64,000 bases of DNA from an uncultured Candidatus Melainabacteria bacterium (GCA_934718275.1 CAKUZD010000001.1:1-64000), one strand, 5' to 3'; counted from the first letter of the stretch, positions 26,572-36,238 are shown. The notes: generated by a model not told the origin, from the sequence alone. Numbers and translations: made by a program.

Positions 26572-27513
26572 CTACTCACTTAGAATTTGAGCTCCGTGAG
26601 GTTCTACAGGGAGAGTCATAATATTAACCTTAACATTCATATCTTCCCATGTATCTTTAACGATAGATTTAATTTTATCCAGCCCATTTTTCTGAGAAAT
26701 AACAATAATAGCAGGGCCTGCACCACTTAAAACACACCCTAACACATTTTCTTCATGCTTTAAGTTTTCAATAATTTTGTCTAATCCCGGAACAAGCTTC
26801 ATTCTATATGGTTGATGAAGTTTATCTTGCAAAGCATATTTCATTAATTCAGAATCTTTAGTATTAACTGCTTCTATAAACATCGCAAGACGTTTTGCAT
26901 TAAATACCGCATCTTCCATAGGAACTTCTTTAGGCAATACTGAACGAGAAATATCGGTAGATAACTCATAATCAGGAATACAAACAGTTATATTCCATTC
27001 TTCCGGCCAATCAAGTTTACGGTATAGTATAGAGCCATCATCCTCCAACGATGTTATACAAAGACCACCTATAATTGCAGGAGTAACATTATCAGGATGC
27101 CCTTCTACTTCCGTTGCAATTGATAGCAACGCTACCTCATCGGCCGGACGTCCTAAAAGCTCATTTGCAGCTAAAAGCCCTCCAACAATTACAGAGGCAC
27201 TGCTACCTAACCCTCTAGCTATTGGAATTTGTGACTGTACCGTAATTTTTAATTCACTTGGCGTTTGGCCTATAGAGTTATACAAAAGCTCTACAGCTTT
27301 ATATATAATACTTGTTTCATCCATTGGAATATGTTCAAACATTAAATCATTTGCTGAAGCATCTTCAGATATTGCATTTATTTCAATACCTGTCCCGGGA
27401 AGAACTGTTTCCTCAATAGTTATTGTATTATAAATAGGTAATGCCATACCAAGGCAATCAAATCCGGGACCTATGTTTGCAGTAGTTGCAGGAACTTTTA
27501 CACTTATTTTCAT
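26572..27513 (-). CDS. thrB: Homoserine kinase
   Basis: 313 aa GHMP kinase. VPATTANIGPGFDCLGMALP at the N-terminus, the ATP loop PIARGLGSSASVIVGGLLAAN, EGHPDNVTPAIIGG, and the C-terminal GCVLSGAGPAIIV. It phosphorylates homoserine for threonine synthesis. AAAGGTAAAA lies upstream of the ATG. thrA and thrC are not adjacent; the HepT/MntA pair follows instead. Confidence 0.95.
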   Translation of the reverse strand: MKISVKVPATTANIGPGFDCLGMALPIYNTITIEETVLPGTGIEINAISEDASANDLMFEHIPMDETSIIYKAVELLYNSIGQTPSELKITVQSQIPIARGLGSSASVIVGGLLAANELLGRPADEVALLSIATEVEGHPDNVTPAIIGGLCITSLEDDGSILYRKLDWPEEWNITVCIPDYELSTDISRSVLPKEVPMEDAVFNAKRLAMFIEAVNTKDSELMKYALQDKLHQPYRMKLVPGLDKIIENLKHEENVLGCVLSGAGPAIIVISQKNGLDKIKSIVKDTWEDMNVKVNIMTLPVEPHGAQILSE

Positions 27514-27582
27514 ATAATCTTTTACCTTTCAATAAAACAATTATACCAAGAATAAATTAAAAAGCTATTTTTTTACAATAAA

Positions 27583-28338
27583 TTATTTTTCATAATACTT
27601 TGGTATACCGTCAGTATTCCTTAAAGAGCCAATTTGAACATTTTCAGAATTGTACTTTCTGATTCCTGCAGCACCATTATTATATTTATCAACTTCATAA
27701 ACCAAATTATTTTCTGATTTTAAACTATCTAAATCTGCTTTGTTTTCAAGAATTGCTCCATTTTTGTATTGATAAACTTTTACAGTATACTCATTATCTC
27801 CGTTATCTTCAGTAACTCTGTAACCGTCTTTGAAATATTCCGTTTTTACACCACAATTTCCGGTTGCAATTATCGCAAGATTTCCGTTAACAGTGTATGT
27901 AATGCCATCTTTTACATAAGAATCATTGGCTTTATGATATTGTCCATCATTACACCAAACAGAATCGCCGTTACGCTCTCCAACCTTATGTCCGTTTACA
28001 ATTTCTTCATTATTATTTTGACTTGAACCGGAAAAAATTTGCATAATATTCTCAAAAATAGGTCCAACCATACTCCAACTTTTACCAATTAAAGACGATA
28101 TAGCTTCACTAAAAGTTACATTATTAGAATTTGTTTGATTTAATTCCTCGTCTGAGAAATCGCCATAAGACACAGTAGCTTTGCCTGTGCCGTCAGCAGA
28201 ACCGTCTTTATTATAAGCAGAGTAGTCAAAAAGAGACTTATTCATTGATGAAAAATCTTCTTTGGGATTATTAACCTGTTTTGCTTCAGTTTGTTGATAT
28301 TGTGGAGTTTGTGTATCTGAAATTTTTGATGAAAACAT
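27583..28338 (-). CDS. Low-complexity protein with Tyr-rich repeat-like C-terminus
   Basis: 251 aa, no signal peptide. The N-terminal ~60 residues are Gln/Ser/Asn-rich. A hydrophobic stretch (about 85-105, LIGKSWSMVGPIFENIMQIF) follows. The rest is Gly/Asp/Asn/Tyr-rich (DGQYHKANDSYVKDGITYTVNG; EYFKDGYRVTEDNGDNEY) and probably beta-stranded. In style it resembles the other low-complexity proteins here. Its upstream region has a weaker AACAA-N13-TTTATTATTATATA version of the shared element. AGGAGAG precedes the ATG. No family recognised. Confidence 0.7.
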   Translation of the reverse strand: MFSSKISDTQTPQYQQTEAKQVNNPKEDFSSMNKSLFDYSAYNKDGSADGTGKATVSYGDFSDEELNQTNSNNVTFSEAISSLIGKSWSMVGPIFENIMQIFSGSSQNNNEEIVNGHKVGERNGDSVWCNDGQYHKANDSYVKDGITYTVNGNLAIIATGNCGVKTEYFKDGYRVTEDNGDNEYTVKVYQYKNGAILENKADLDSLKSENNLVYEVDKYNNGAAGIRKYNSENVQIGSLRNTDGIPKYYEK

Positions 28339-28407
28339 ATCTCTCCTTATATAATAATAAACAATTTATATACATTGTTATTTCACAATTTTAAAACTTG
28401 TAACATT

Positions 28408-28436
28408 TTGAAATATTTCTCATTATAGGGTAAAAT
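28408..28436 (+). promoter_or_regulatory. Promoter of mnmD, leaderless geometry
   Basis: TTGAAA (28408-28413), 17-bp spacer, TAAAAT (28431-28436), then six bases and the ATG. No ribosome-binding site. Confidence 0.65.
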
Positions 28437-28442
28437 AGTAGC

Positions 28443-29690
28443 ATGTACGAATTACACCCATATTTTACAAATGATGGTTCTGTAGGATTATTTTCACCGG
28501 AAGCTGATGACATTTATCACTCAACCTATGGTGCGCTAACAGAAGCTTATGAAAAATTTATTATTCCATCAAATTTAGAAAATTTTTTGAAAAATAATTC
28601 TGAAATAAAAATTTTAGATATTTGTTTTGGAATTGGATATAACACAAAAAGTTTTTTAAATTTGTTATTAAATTTTATCTATAACGATACGATATATACA
28701 AATAACAATATATTTAACAAAAATATCGACACGCTATATACCAATAATCCGAAATACAAAATTTATATTAAAGCTATAGACACTGATAAAATTTTAGCAA
28801 CTTTGTCTCCCTTTTTTAAAAATTTTGAAAAAAATATTGCAAAACTAAATTCAAAAAATGCATTAATATTTAAACAAGAAAAAATTAGAAAAATGTTAGC
28901 AACAAAAGCTACATCAAACTATAAATTAAAAAAAGAAGTAAATATTTTGTTATTGCAAAAAATATTCAAACAAATTGATAATGACACGATTTCTATATTA
29001 ACTAACAAAAAATATAAACAGTATTTTGATAAAGAAATTATGAGTTTATATGATTTTTTAAAAAATCAGAGGTCTATTTATACCCCTTTATGCCAATTAA
29101 AAACCTTCTTACATAATATATATTATAAGTATCTATCTAAAGGGTATAAAAACGCTCTGAACACCCTTAAATTATTAGATTTTAATTTTGACTTAGAAAT
29201 TAATGATGCAAGACAAGTTATACTAAAAGATAACAATAAGTATAATTTTATATTTTTGGATGCATTTACCCCTACTAAATGTCCATGTTTATGGTCTATT
29301 GAGTTTTTTAAATTACTTTATGCTCATTTAGAAGATAACGGAATTGTTTTAACTTATTCAAATTCTGCTCAAATAAGAAACGCTTTTTTTAATGCAGGTT
29401 TTATTGTAAAAAAGATTTATTCAGCATCGCAAAATAAATATATTGGAACAGTTGCAATAAAAAATCATCCCATATCAAAAACAAAGCAATTAAATACTGA
29501 AATTATACATGACCTTTCTGAATACGATTTAGGACTTATGAAAACTCGTGCAGGAATATTCTATCACGATGAAACTTTATCTCTTGATAATGAAGCTATT
29601 ATAAATGCTCATAAAATTGAAGTTGAAAATTCAGACCTTATGTCAAGTTCAAAATTTATTAAAATGAATAAAAAAGTAAAAGATATTTGA
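28443..29690 (+). CDS. mnmD: MnmD-like tRNA (mnm5s2U34) methyltransferase with a large insert
   Basis: 415 aa. TNDGSVGLFSPEADDIYHSTYGA at the start, SAM-binding ILDICFGIGYNTKSF, and the DAFTPTKCPCLWSIEFFKLL and VLTYSNSAQIRNAFFNAGF segments are those of MnmC N-terminal / MnmD enzymes. They install the last methyl of mnm5s2U in the tRNA wobble position. Stand-alone MnmD is usually ~250 aa. Here ~130 Lys/Asn-rich residues are inserted after motif I, and the C-terminus is extended with no FAD domain. Confidence 0.85.
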   Translation: MYELHPYFTNDGSVGLFSPEADDIYHSTYGALTEAYEKFIIPSNLENFLKNNSEIKILDICFGIGYNTKSFLNLLLNFIYNDTIYTNNNIFNKNIDTLYTNNPKYKIYIKAIDTDKILATLSPFFKNFEKNIAKLNSKNALIFKQEKIRKMLATKATSNYKLKKEVNILLLQKIFKQIDNDTISILTNKKYKQYFDKEIMSLYDFLKNQRSIYTPLCQLKTFLHNIYYKYLSKGYKNALNTLKLLDFNFDLEINDARQVILKDNNKYNFIFLDAFTPTKCPCLWSIEFFKLLYAHLEDNGIVLTYSNSAQIRNAFFNAGFIVKKIYSASQNKYIGTVAIKNHPISKTKQLNTEIIHDLSEYDLGLMKTRAGIFYHDETLSLDNEAIINAHKIEVENSDLMSSSKFIKMNKKVKDI

Positions 29691-29729
29691 AAAAACATTA
29701 TCAGTATCTATCTGCACGATATATAATGT

Positions 29730-29954
29730 TTATTCTATGTGATATTTTTCAATTTTTTTTAATTCTATTTCATATCCTAAAAGTTTTGCAAAAAATTCTG
29801 CATCATCAAAACGCAAAGTTCCCAAACGCATTTTATGAGAAAGACCATCCAACGTATATTTTTTATCACTATTTTCTGTTGCTAACTGCGCAAGTTCTTT
29901 AATTGTCATACTCTCTTTTGCTAGTAGTATTTTAACAAATTCTCTTCCGGACAT
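29730..29954 (-). CDS. Small HTH-like DNA-binding protein divergent from a pilin-like gene
   Basis: 74 aa from MSGREFVKILLAKESMTIKE. MTIKELAQLATEN...YTLDGLSHKMRLGTL has the spacing of a helix-turn-helix, and the LLGYEIELKK tail resembles the other two regulators' last strand. It is transcribed away from the pilin-like gene at 30095, with repeat-rich DNA in the ~140-bp gap. It is the first of three such regulator/pilin pairs. HTH assignment is by eye and less secure than for the other two. Confidence 0.65.
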   Translation of the reverse strand: MSGREFVKILLAKESMTIKELAQLATENSDKKYTLDGLSHKMRLGTLRFDDAEFFAKLLGYEIELKKIEKYHIE

Positions 29955-29980
29955 ATATACCTCTTGTATAATACTACTAA

Positions 29981-30010
29981 TTATTGAGTATATTGACAAT
30001 TTATTGAGTG
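29981..30010. promoter_or_regulatory. Tandem ATTGA operator-like repeats
   Basis: TTATTGAGT at 29981-29989 and again at 30001-30009, with ATTGACAAT between them. ATTGA thus recurs roughly every helical turn between the divergent regulator and pilin genes. TATAAT at 30019-30024 follows. It is a likely regulator binding region. Confidence 0.5.
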
Positions 30011-30094
30011 TAGTATAGTATAATTGTTATATTTATCTATAAATAGATATATTGTAATATTATTTCGTATCATTAGTTTACAAAGGGAATTATT

Positions 30095-30880
30095 ATGAAA
30101 AAATTTTATATGTTTAGAGAAAATAAAAATTTTGCGTTTACTTTGTCAGAAGTTCTCATAACACTTGGAATAATCGGAGTTGTTGCCGCACTAACATTAC
30201 CTGTAATTACCTCGGAAATTCAAAAACTAGTGCTAAAAAATCAATTTAAAAAGGCTTATAACACCTTTTCGAATGCGGTTATTCAAACACAAGCAAGTAT
30301 GGAAGAACCTATAAGATGTTTTTATTGGCAAAGCAATGACCTCAAACCTGAATGCAACGTCCAGTGTACAGGACATGATAAATATGGAGATTGTAATAGC
30401 TACCAATGTGAAGATGGAAGTAACTTACCTCAAAATTTAAATGGGGAATTTAGCGATTGTTCGAGGTATTACAATGAGTTATTTGGGAAAAACCTAAAAG
30501 TTATTAAATATTGTAATGGAGAAGCACTCGCCAATGGTTGCATAACAGACAAATATAGAGGAATTGATAAAATACGCAAAGAACAAAATCCGGATAAGGA
30601 ATTTCAACCCAACGGTTCTTTTACCGATAATGCAATAAAAAATGACAATCACGCTTGGTTACTTTCTGATGGAATATTGATTTTAGAGTACGGTTCAAGT
30701 ACCGTTCCTATTTTTACTATTGATATAAACGGACATAAAGCCCCAAACAAATGGGGATATGACTTATTCACCTTTATGCTGGCCGGAAGTGACGGAATAA
30801 CTAAATTAAAACCAATTGATTATGCTATAGAAAAAGGTGGTAAGTCTACAGCTAAAATGTTAGAAGAAATGAACAAATAA
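30095..30880 (+). CDS. Type IV pilin-like / pseudopilin protein
   Basis: 261 aa. The prepilin-type N-terminus has NFAFTLSEVLITLG then IIGVVAALTLP, with the conserved Glu5 and an Ala rather than Gly before the cleavage site. A globular part follows with three Cys pairs (CFYWQ, CNVQC, CNSYQC). A C-terminal FTIDINGHKAPNKWGYDLFTF motif is shared with the 54091 protein. The type II secretion / type IV pilus machinery processes such proteins and assembles them into fibres. AAAGGGAA precedes the ATG. Confidence 0.9.
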   Translation: MKKFYMFRENKNFAFTLSEVLITLGIIGVVAALTLPVITSEIQKLVLKNQFKKAYNTFSNAVIQTQASMEEPIRCFYWQSNDLKPECNVQCTGHDKYGDCNSYQCEDGSNLPQNLNGEFSDCSRYYNELFGKNLKVIKYCNGEALANGCITDKYRGIDKIRKEQNPDKEFQPNGSFTDNAIKNDNHAWLLSDGILILEYGSSTVPIFTIDINGHKAPNKWGYDLFTFMLAGSDGITKLKPIDYAIEKGGKSTAKMLEEMNK

Positions 30881-30892
30881 AATATTAACATT

Positions 30893-30921
30893 TTGCGTTA
30901 TAGAGATTAATGATTTATAAT
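30893..30921 (+). promoter_or_regulatory. Promoter with near-leaderless geometry
   Basis: TTGCGT (30893-30898), 17 bp, TATAAT (30916-30921), seven bases to the ATG at 30929. No ribosome-binding site is visible. Confidence 0.55.
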
Positions 30922-30928
30922 TATTGTT

Positions 30929-32227
30929 ATGAATAAATATGATGTAATTGTAATTGGTGGAGGAACAGCTGGTTGTGCAGCTGCATATACCGCAGGGAAA
31001 TTGGGACTTAAAACCCTTCTGATTGAAAAAAATATTCACTTAGGAGGAACAATAACCTCTGCACTTGTCGTTCCTGCTATGAAATCAGGAGAACATCAGA
31101 TTAATACAGAATTTTATAATGAGTTGGTTACAGAATTACATACTATTGGCGGCCAAGCGACATATCAAGGGAATAAAGGGTGGTTTAATCCGGAACTGAC
31201 TAAAATAGCATTAGATACGCTTATGGCAAGAGCTAACGTTGAAGTATATTTTGATTGTCATATAAGAGATATTATTATTAAGGAAAATAAACTAAGTGGA
31301 GTAATAATATCAAAAGAAATGTTATCAGTATATAACGACAAGTTAGAAATAGCTGATAAAGATTTATTGGTATCTATCGGAGCGAAATATATAATTGATG
31401 CAACCGGCAATTGCGAAATTGGAAAACTTTGTAATTGTAAATTTTTAGAAGAAAAAAATGAAAATCAACCTGTTAGTTTAAGATTTATGATGGGTGGTAT
31501 TGACGTTCCGCGTTTTGCAAATTGGTTAAAAGATTTTGACAAAGATAGGAACGTAACAACTGTAGAAAATATAAATGGTTTTATTCATCTATCAACAGCA
31601 TACACTTGGGATAAAGGTAAACAATGGGCTTTAGCACCATTATTTGATGATGCGGTACAAAAAGGGATACTAAAAGACCATGACAGAAACTATTTTCAGA
31701 TATTTACAGTAGCCGGAATGCCTTCTACTATTGCATTTAACTGCCCTCGCATAATAGATTACACAAAAACTTTAGATGTAGCAAACATGTCAAAAGCATT
31801 ACAATTAGCGAGAAAAAATATTTTTAGACTTGCTGATTTTTGTAGAAAATATTTTATCGGATTTGAGAACTCATATATTTCAAATATTGCTGATATGCTA
31901 GGTATACGGGTATCTAGACGCATAAAAGGCAAATATGTCTACACAATTGATGATGTAAAATCGGGTAAAAAATTTGCGCATCCGGTTGTTGTCTCAAATT
32001 ATCCGGTTGATGTTCACTCAAAAGACAGAGACAGTTCAACTTTGGAACTTGTTAAAGATTATACTTTACCAATAGAAAGCTTGATGTCAGATGATATTGA
32101 CAACTTATTTGTCGTAGGGAGATGTATTTCTGCGGATTTCATGGCACAAGGGGCTTTAAGAGTTCAAGCAAGTTGTTTTTCAATGGGTGAAGGCGTTGCT
32201 AAATACATTTCTAACCTTGAAACTTAA
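30929..32227 (+). CDS. FAD-dependent oxidoreductase (FAD_oxidored family)
   Basis: 432 aa. N-terminal Rossmann motif VIVIGGGTAGCAAAYTAGKLG, then HLGGTITSALVVP. DATGNCEIGKLCNC and a C-terminal VVGRCISADFMAQGALRVQ complete the FAD fold. This PF12831 family oxidises unknown small molecules. The 17-bp tail overlap with the convergent flavoprotein gene (32211) has no terminator in it. Confidence 0.87.
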   Translation: MNKYDVIVIGGGTAGCAAAYTAGKLGLKTLLIEKNIHLGGTITSALVVPAMKSGEHQINTEFYNELVTELHTIGGQATYQGNKGWFNPELTKIALDTLMARANVEVYFDCHIRDIIIKENKLSGVIISKEMLSVYNDKLEIADKDLLVSIGAKYIIDATGNCEIGKLCNCKFLEEKNENQPVSLRFMMGGIDVPRFANWLKDFDKDRNVTTVENINGFIHLSTAYTWDKGKQWALAPLFDDAVQKGILKDHDRNYFQIFTVAGMPSTIAFNCPRIIDYTKTLDVANMSKALQLARKNIFRLADFCRKYFIGFENSYISNIADMLGIRVSRRIKGKYVYTIDDVKSGKKFAHPVVVSNYPVDVHSKDRDSSTLELVKDYTLPIESLMSDDIDNLFVVGRCISADFMAQGALRVQASCFSMGEGVAKYISNLET

Positions 32228-33572
32228 CTTTATGCATCAAAATTTGAGCAGCATTTAATAACGGGTCAATTGTTGGCGAAAATGGTGGTGCATAAGTTAA
32301 ATCATTTTTATAAAAATCATTAACAGTCATTCCAGCAAGCAGAGCAGCAGCAAGTGAATTAATTCTTTTATCAGCATCACCAGCCCCTATGGCTTGAGCA
32401 CCCAAAAGCTTGCCTGTATTGTAATCTGCAATTAATTTTAAAGTAATATTGTTTACATTAGGCATATAACCGACTTTATCATTTTTAGTTACAAATACTG
32501 ATACAGGAGTATACCCTAGTGCAGAAGCTTTTTTTTCGGTCAAACCCGTCATTGACATTGTTAGATTTAGACACCTTGTCACTGACGAACCTAAAACTCC
32601 AAAAAACTTATCATCACCACCACAAGCGTTAATCGCTGCAGTGCGCCCCTCTTTATTAGCATTTGCCCCCAATGGAAGCCATATTTTTGTATTACTAACA
32701 ACCAAATGTTCTTCTACACAATCTCCACAAGCATAAATATCTTTTACACTTGTTTCCATTTTTTCGTTTACTTTTATTGCACCCGTCACACCTAGATCTA
32801 TACCTGCATCTTTTGCAATATCTACATTTGGAGTAGCCCCCGTACAAAGGACAACAAAATCTGTATTAAACTCTTTCCCTGTACCTGTTTTTACTGATTT
32901 AACTCCATCCAAATCCCCGGAAAATTCCGTAACAATTTCTGAAGTTAAAATTTCAAAACGACCGTTGTTAATAGAATTTAATTGTTCTTGAATCAGTTTA
33001 GACATATCTTCGTCAAAAGTTGTCATTATGTATGGAGAATATTCAACAAGTGTAACTTTTAAATTCTGTTTTACAAAAGCTTCTAAAAGTTCAACCCCAA
33101 TATACCCACCGCCAACAATCGTTGCATGCTTTGATTTAAAAACTTTTTCTTTTATTGCAATCCCATCTTCAATTTTTCTTAGGGTAAAAACATTTGGCAA
33201 ATTAACATTTTTTATATCCGGAATAACAGGTCTTGCGCCTATTGCAATAATCAATTTATCATATTCTGTCAAAAAAGCTTTCTGCGTGTTCAAGTCTTGA
33301 ATTAAAACTTGTTTTGTTTCCGGAATTATTTTAACAGCTCTATTTTTAAGATGAATATGCACATTCTTTTTTTCAAAATCCTCAGGTGAAACTACTAAAA
33401 GCAACCTGTAATCTTCAAAATTTCCCTCGATATAATAGGGCAAACCACAAGATGAATAAGAAATATGCGTATCATCCGTATACAAATCTATTTCAGCATC
33501 GGGTAGAATTCGTCTTGCCTTCGCGGCAGCCTTAGCTCCTGCGGCAACACCGCCTAATATTACTATTTTCAT
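32211..33572 (-). CDS. CoA-disulfide reductase / NADH oxidase-like flavoprotein
   Basis: 453 aa from MKIVILGGVAAGAKAAAKARR. It has the single redox-active Cys in SYSSCGLPYYIEG, the NAD motif ATIVGGGYIGVELLEAF, YACGDCVEEHL, and a C-terminal dimerisation domain (LLAGMTVNDFYKNDLTYAPPFSP). Members reduce CoA disulfide, O2, polysulfide or NADH peroxide; the type is not decidable here. Upstream, TATTAT stands six bases before the ATG with no ribosome-binding site. Confidence 0.9.
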   Translation of the reverse strand: MKIVILGGVAAGAKAAAKARRILPDAEIDLYTDDTHISYSSCGLPYYIEGNFEDYRLLLVVSPEDFEKKNVHIHLKNRAVKIIPETKQVLIQDLNTQKAFLTEYDKLIIAIGARPVIPDIKNVNLPNVFTLRKIEDGIAIKEKVFKSKHATIVGGGYIGVELLEAFVKQNLKVTLVEYSPYIMTTFDEDMSKLIQEQLNSINNGRFEILTSEIVTEFSGDLDGVKSVKTGTGKEFNTDFVVLCTGATPNVDIAKDAGIDLGVTGAIKVNEKMETSVKDIYACGDCVEEHLVVSNTKIWLPLGANANKEGRTAAINACGGDDKFFGVLGSSVTRCLNLTMSMTGLTEKKASALGYTPVSVFVTKNDKVGYMPNVNNITLKLIADYNTGKLLGAQAIGAGDADKRINSLAAALLAGMTVNDFYKNDLTYAPPFSPTIDPLLNAAQILMHKVKFQG

Positions 33573-33613
33573 AAACAAATAATAAACTTATTTTAATTTT
33601 ATTACATTAGTCA

Positions 33614-33754
33614 TTAGTTTAAGCCGGATGTACTTAAAAACATTTTTTTCATTAATTCGCAATAAATGTCAACATTTTCTTTAACTTTTTCTATGTTTTC
33701 AACTAAATTATTTATTTCTTTTGTTATATCGTCTTTATTGGTATTTTCTAGCAT
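33614..33754 (-). CDS. Small protein, 46 aa, unknown
   Basis: An ATG preceded by AGGGAG opens a 46-codon frame with a helical, charged sequence: MLENTNKDDITKEINNLVEN at the start, STSGLN at the end, one Cys (DIYCEL). It sits between the sugar permease and the CoA-disulfide reductase-like gene, all on the minus strand. The good ribosome-binding site and coiled-coil-like heptads argue for translation. No family recognised. Confidence 0.55.
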   Translation of the reverse strand: MLENTNKDDITKEINNLVENIEKVKENVDIYCELMKKMFLSTSGLN

Positions 33755-33835
33755 AAAACACACTCCCTATTACAAATAAATAAACGGAGTATTTAAGTAA
33801 AACCTTTAACAATTTAAGTTTATTTGTTACAAAAA

Positions 33836-34723
33836 TTAATCCTCATTATAAACAAGTTTTTTTCGTAAACTCCACTGAATAAGAGTTAATACAAGGATTA
33901 CAAAAAATAAAACATAAGCAATTGCCGATGCTTTTCCAATATTAAAATATTCAAAAGCATTTTGATAAATTGCATAAACCAAAACATTTGTACTATCCAA
34001 AGGTCCACCTTGCGTCATCAAATAAATTAAGTCAAAAACCTGAAAAGAACTTATTGCTGTGATTATTACAACAAAAAAAATCGAAGGAGAAAGTAAGGGT
34101 ACAGTTACATTTTTAAAGGTTTGAAACGAGTTTGCACCATCTATTTTAGCTGCTTCAAACATACTCTGAGATATTCCTGATAGTGCTGACAAAAATATAA
34201 TCATATTGTAACCAATTAATTTCCACACAGAAACAATAATTAGCGCAGGCATAGCAAAATGTGTATCATAAAGCCAATTTATATGTAAATGCAAAACATG
34301 ATTTAAAAGCCCGATATTTGGGTCAAAAATCCATTCCCAAACAACACCGATTACAATCATTGGAGTAATAAACGGTAAAAAGTAAGCAGTTTTATAGAAT
34401 TCTGAACCTCTAATTTTATTATTTAATATACAAGCTAAAACCAACGGAATAATCACTCCAAAAACAGAAGATGAAAAAGCAAAAACAATCGTATTTAAAA
34501 ATATCTTAAAAAACAAAGCTTCTGAAAAAATTTCTTTATAATTTTCCAAACCGACAAATTGAATAGGGTTAAGTAAATCCCATTTTGCAAAACTTAATCC
34601 AAAAGAACAAATTACCGGAATTACAATAAAAATAAAAATTCCAAATAGCGCCGGCAAAATAAATATCCAACCGGCAAAACGCTCATTATTAAAGATATTT
34701 TGTAATAGATTTTGAAATTTCAT
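33836..34723 (-). CDS. Sugar ABC transporter permease (MalF/UgpA type)
   Basis: 295 aa, six transmembrane helices. The EAA loop that docks the ATPase is EAAKIDGANSFQTFKNVTVP. N-terminal FAGWIFILPALFGIFIFIVIPV and C-terminal YLMTQGGPLDSTNVLVYAIY are typical of carbohydrate uptake CUT1 permeases. The second permease, binding protein and ATPase are not beside it. They must be elsewhere or the gene is an orphan. The divergent phosphohexomutase fits a sugar role. Confidence 0.9.
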   Translation of the reverse strand: MKFQNLLQNIFNNERFAGWIFILPALFGIFIFIVIPVICSFGLSFAKWDLLNPIQFVGLENYKEIFSEALFFKIFLNTIVFAFSSSVFGVIIPLVLACILNNKIRGSEFYKTAYFLPFITPMIVIGVVWEWIFDPNIGLLNHVLHLHINWLYDTHFAMPALIIVSVWKLIGYNMIIFLSALSGISQSMFEAAKIDGANSFQTFKNVTVPLLSPSIFFVVIITAISSFQVFDLIYLMTQGGPLDSTNVLVYAIYQNAFEYFNIGKASAIAYVLFFVILVLTLIQWSLRKKLVYNED

Positions 34724-34774
34724 AGTTTATGTTATTATTTTAACATAAGAAATAAGATTAGGGAGTATAAAAAC

Positions 34775-36238
34775 ATGAATAAATATGAACACGCTTTTGG
34801 TAAAAATGATATCAGAGGTATTTATGGTGAAGATATAACAGAGGAACTTTTTTATAATACAGGAAGAAGTTTTGTAGAGTGGTTACAACAACAATCAGAT
34901 AAAAAAGCATCTGACATGTGGATTACAATTACACGTGATGCCAGATTACACTCTCCTGCTTTAGAAAAAGCTTTATCTGATGGAATAACCTCCACGGGGG
35001 CAAATGTAATCAATTTAGGACTTGCGCCTACTCCTATCGGTTATTATTCTGAAGTTGTCGGAGTTTCCGGATACAATGTTATTGCTGCTGCTATTATTAC
35101 AGCAAGTCATAACCCTAAAGAGTATAACGGACTAAAAATGACTTTCAACAAAAGAACTTTGACAGAACAACAAATAAAAGAAGTTCGAGATATTACATTT
35201 AAAAATTGGGTAGATTCCCCGAAAAATCCTTCAGAACCCCTTAAAAAAACAGGGATAATTGAAAATTATAATATTATTCCAACATACATTAAGGACATGG
35301 AAGAACGTTTCGGAAAAATTGGAGAAGGCGTAAAAATAGTTGTAGACAGTGCAAATGCCACAGGTGGCGTTGTTGGTCCGGAATTATACAAAAAATTAGG
35401 TTGTGAAGTTGTAGAATTATTTTCTGAACCTGATGGCAATTTTCCTAATCACCACCCAAATCCAAGTGTTGAAAAAACTCTTGACACATTAAAAGATGTC
35501 GTTATAAAAGAACACGCTGATGTAGGTATTGCCTATGACGGAGATAGTGACAGAATTGGAATTATCGATTCAGAAGGACACTTTTTGACCGGTGATAAAT
35601 TACTGCTAATATATGCACAAGACTTAATTGAAGATTGCAAAAAGAAAAACATATCTCCGACTGTTGTAAGTGAAGTCAAATGTTCACAGGTATTGTTTGA
35701 CACTATTGATAAAATTGGCGGTCATGCTGTTATGTGTAAAACAGGTCATGGCTACATTAAAGATAAAATGAAAGAAACCGGAGCTATTTTAGCCGGAGAA
35801 ATGAGCGGACACACTTTCTTTAAAGACAGATATTACGGTTTTGATGATGCCGTGTATGCAGGTTGTAGAATAATTGAAATTATTGCGAAACATAAGAAAA
35901 ATAATCCTAATTTCAAAATCTCTGACATGCTAAAACCCTTTGATGAAGTTTATTCTTCTTCAGAAGTTAGATATCCTTGCCCAAATGAGTTAAAAAAGTC
36001 AACTTTAGAAAAAATCCAAACCATGATTGAGGCAAACAAAAATATTTTTGACTCACCAATAAAAGACATTATTACTTTAGATGGCATGAGAATTGTATTC
36101 GATGGAGGCTTTGCTCTAATTCGCCAAAGTAATACCGAACCTGTATTTACATTAAGATTTGAAGCCAAAACAAAAGAAGAATGCGAAAAACTAAAATCAG
36201 TTATGCTTGATATGTTAGGTAAAATATTAAATAATTAA
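34775..36238 (+). CDS. Phosphomannomutase / phosphoglucomutase
   Basis: 487 aa from MNKYEHAFGKNDIRGIYGED, with AGGGAG upstream. The phospho-serine loop is TASHNPKEYNG, the metal loop AYDGDSDRIG, the sugar loop GEMSGHTFF and the phosphate loop RQSNTEPVFTLRFE. All four catalytic elements of the alpha-D-phosphohexomutase family are intact. It interconverts hexose 1- and 6-phosphates for glycan precursors. The C-terminal 4 bp overlap the stop of the convergent regulator. Confidence 0.92.
   Translation: MNKYEHAFGKNDIRGIYGEDITEELFYNTGRSFVEWLQQQSDKKASDMWITITRDARLHSPALEKALSDGITSTGANVINLGLAPTPIGYYSEVVGVSGYNVIAAAIITASHNPKEYNGLKMTFNKRTLTEQQIKEVRDITFKNWVDSPKNPSEPLKKTGIIENYNIIPTYIKDMEERFGKIGEGVKIVVDSANATGGVVGPELYKKLGCEVVELFSEPDGNFPNHHPNPSVEKTLDTLKDVVIKEHADVGIAYDGDSDRIGIIDSEGHFLTGDKLLLIYAQDLIEDCKKKNISPTVVSEVKCSQVLFDTIDKIGGHAVMCKTGHGYIKDKMKETGAILAGEMSGHTFFKDRYYGFDDAVYAGCRIIEIIAKHKKNNPNFKISDMLKPFDEVYSSSEVRYPCPNELKKSTLEKIQTMIEANKNIFDSPIKDIITLDGMRIVFDGGFALIRQSNTEPVFTLRFEAKTKEECEKLKSVMLDMLGKILNN

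Noticed and set aside
29687..29902. 71-codon plus-strand frame after mnmD
   Set aside because: Opposite strand of the small HTH-like gene; starts inside the mnmD stop region with no ribosome-binding site.
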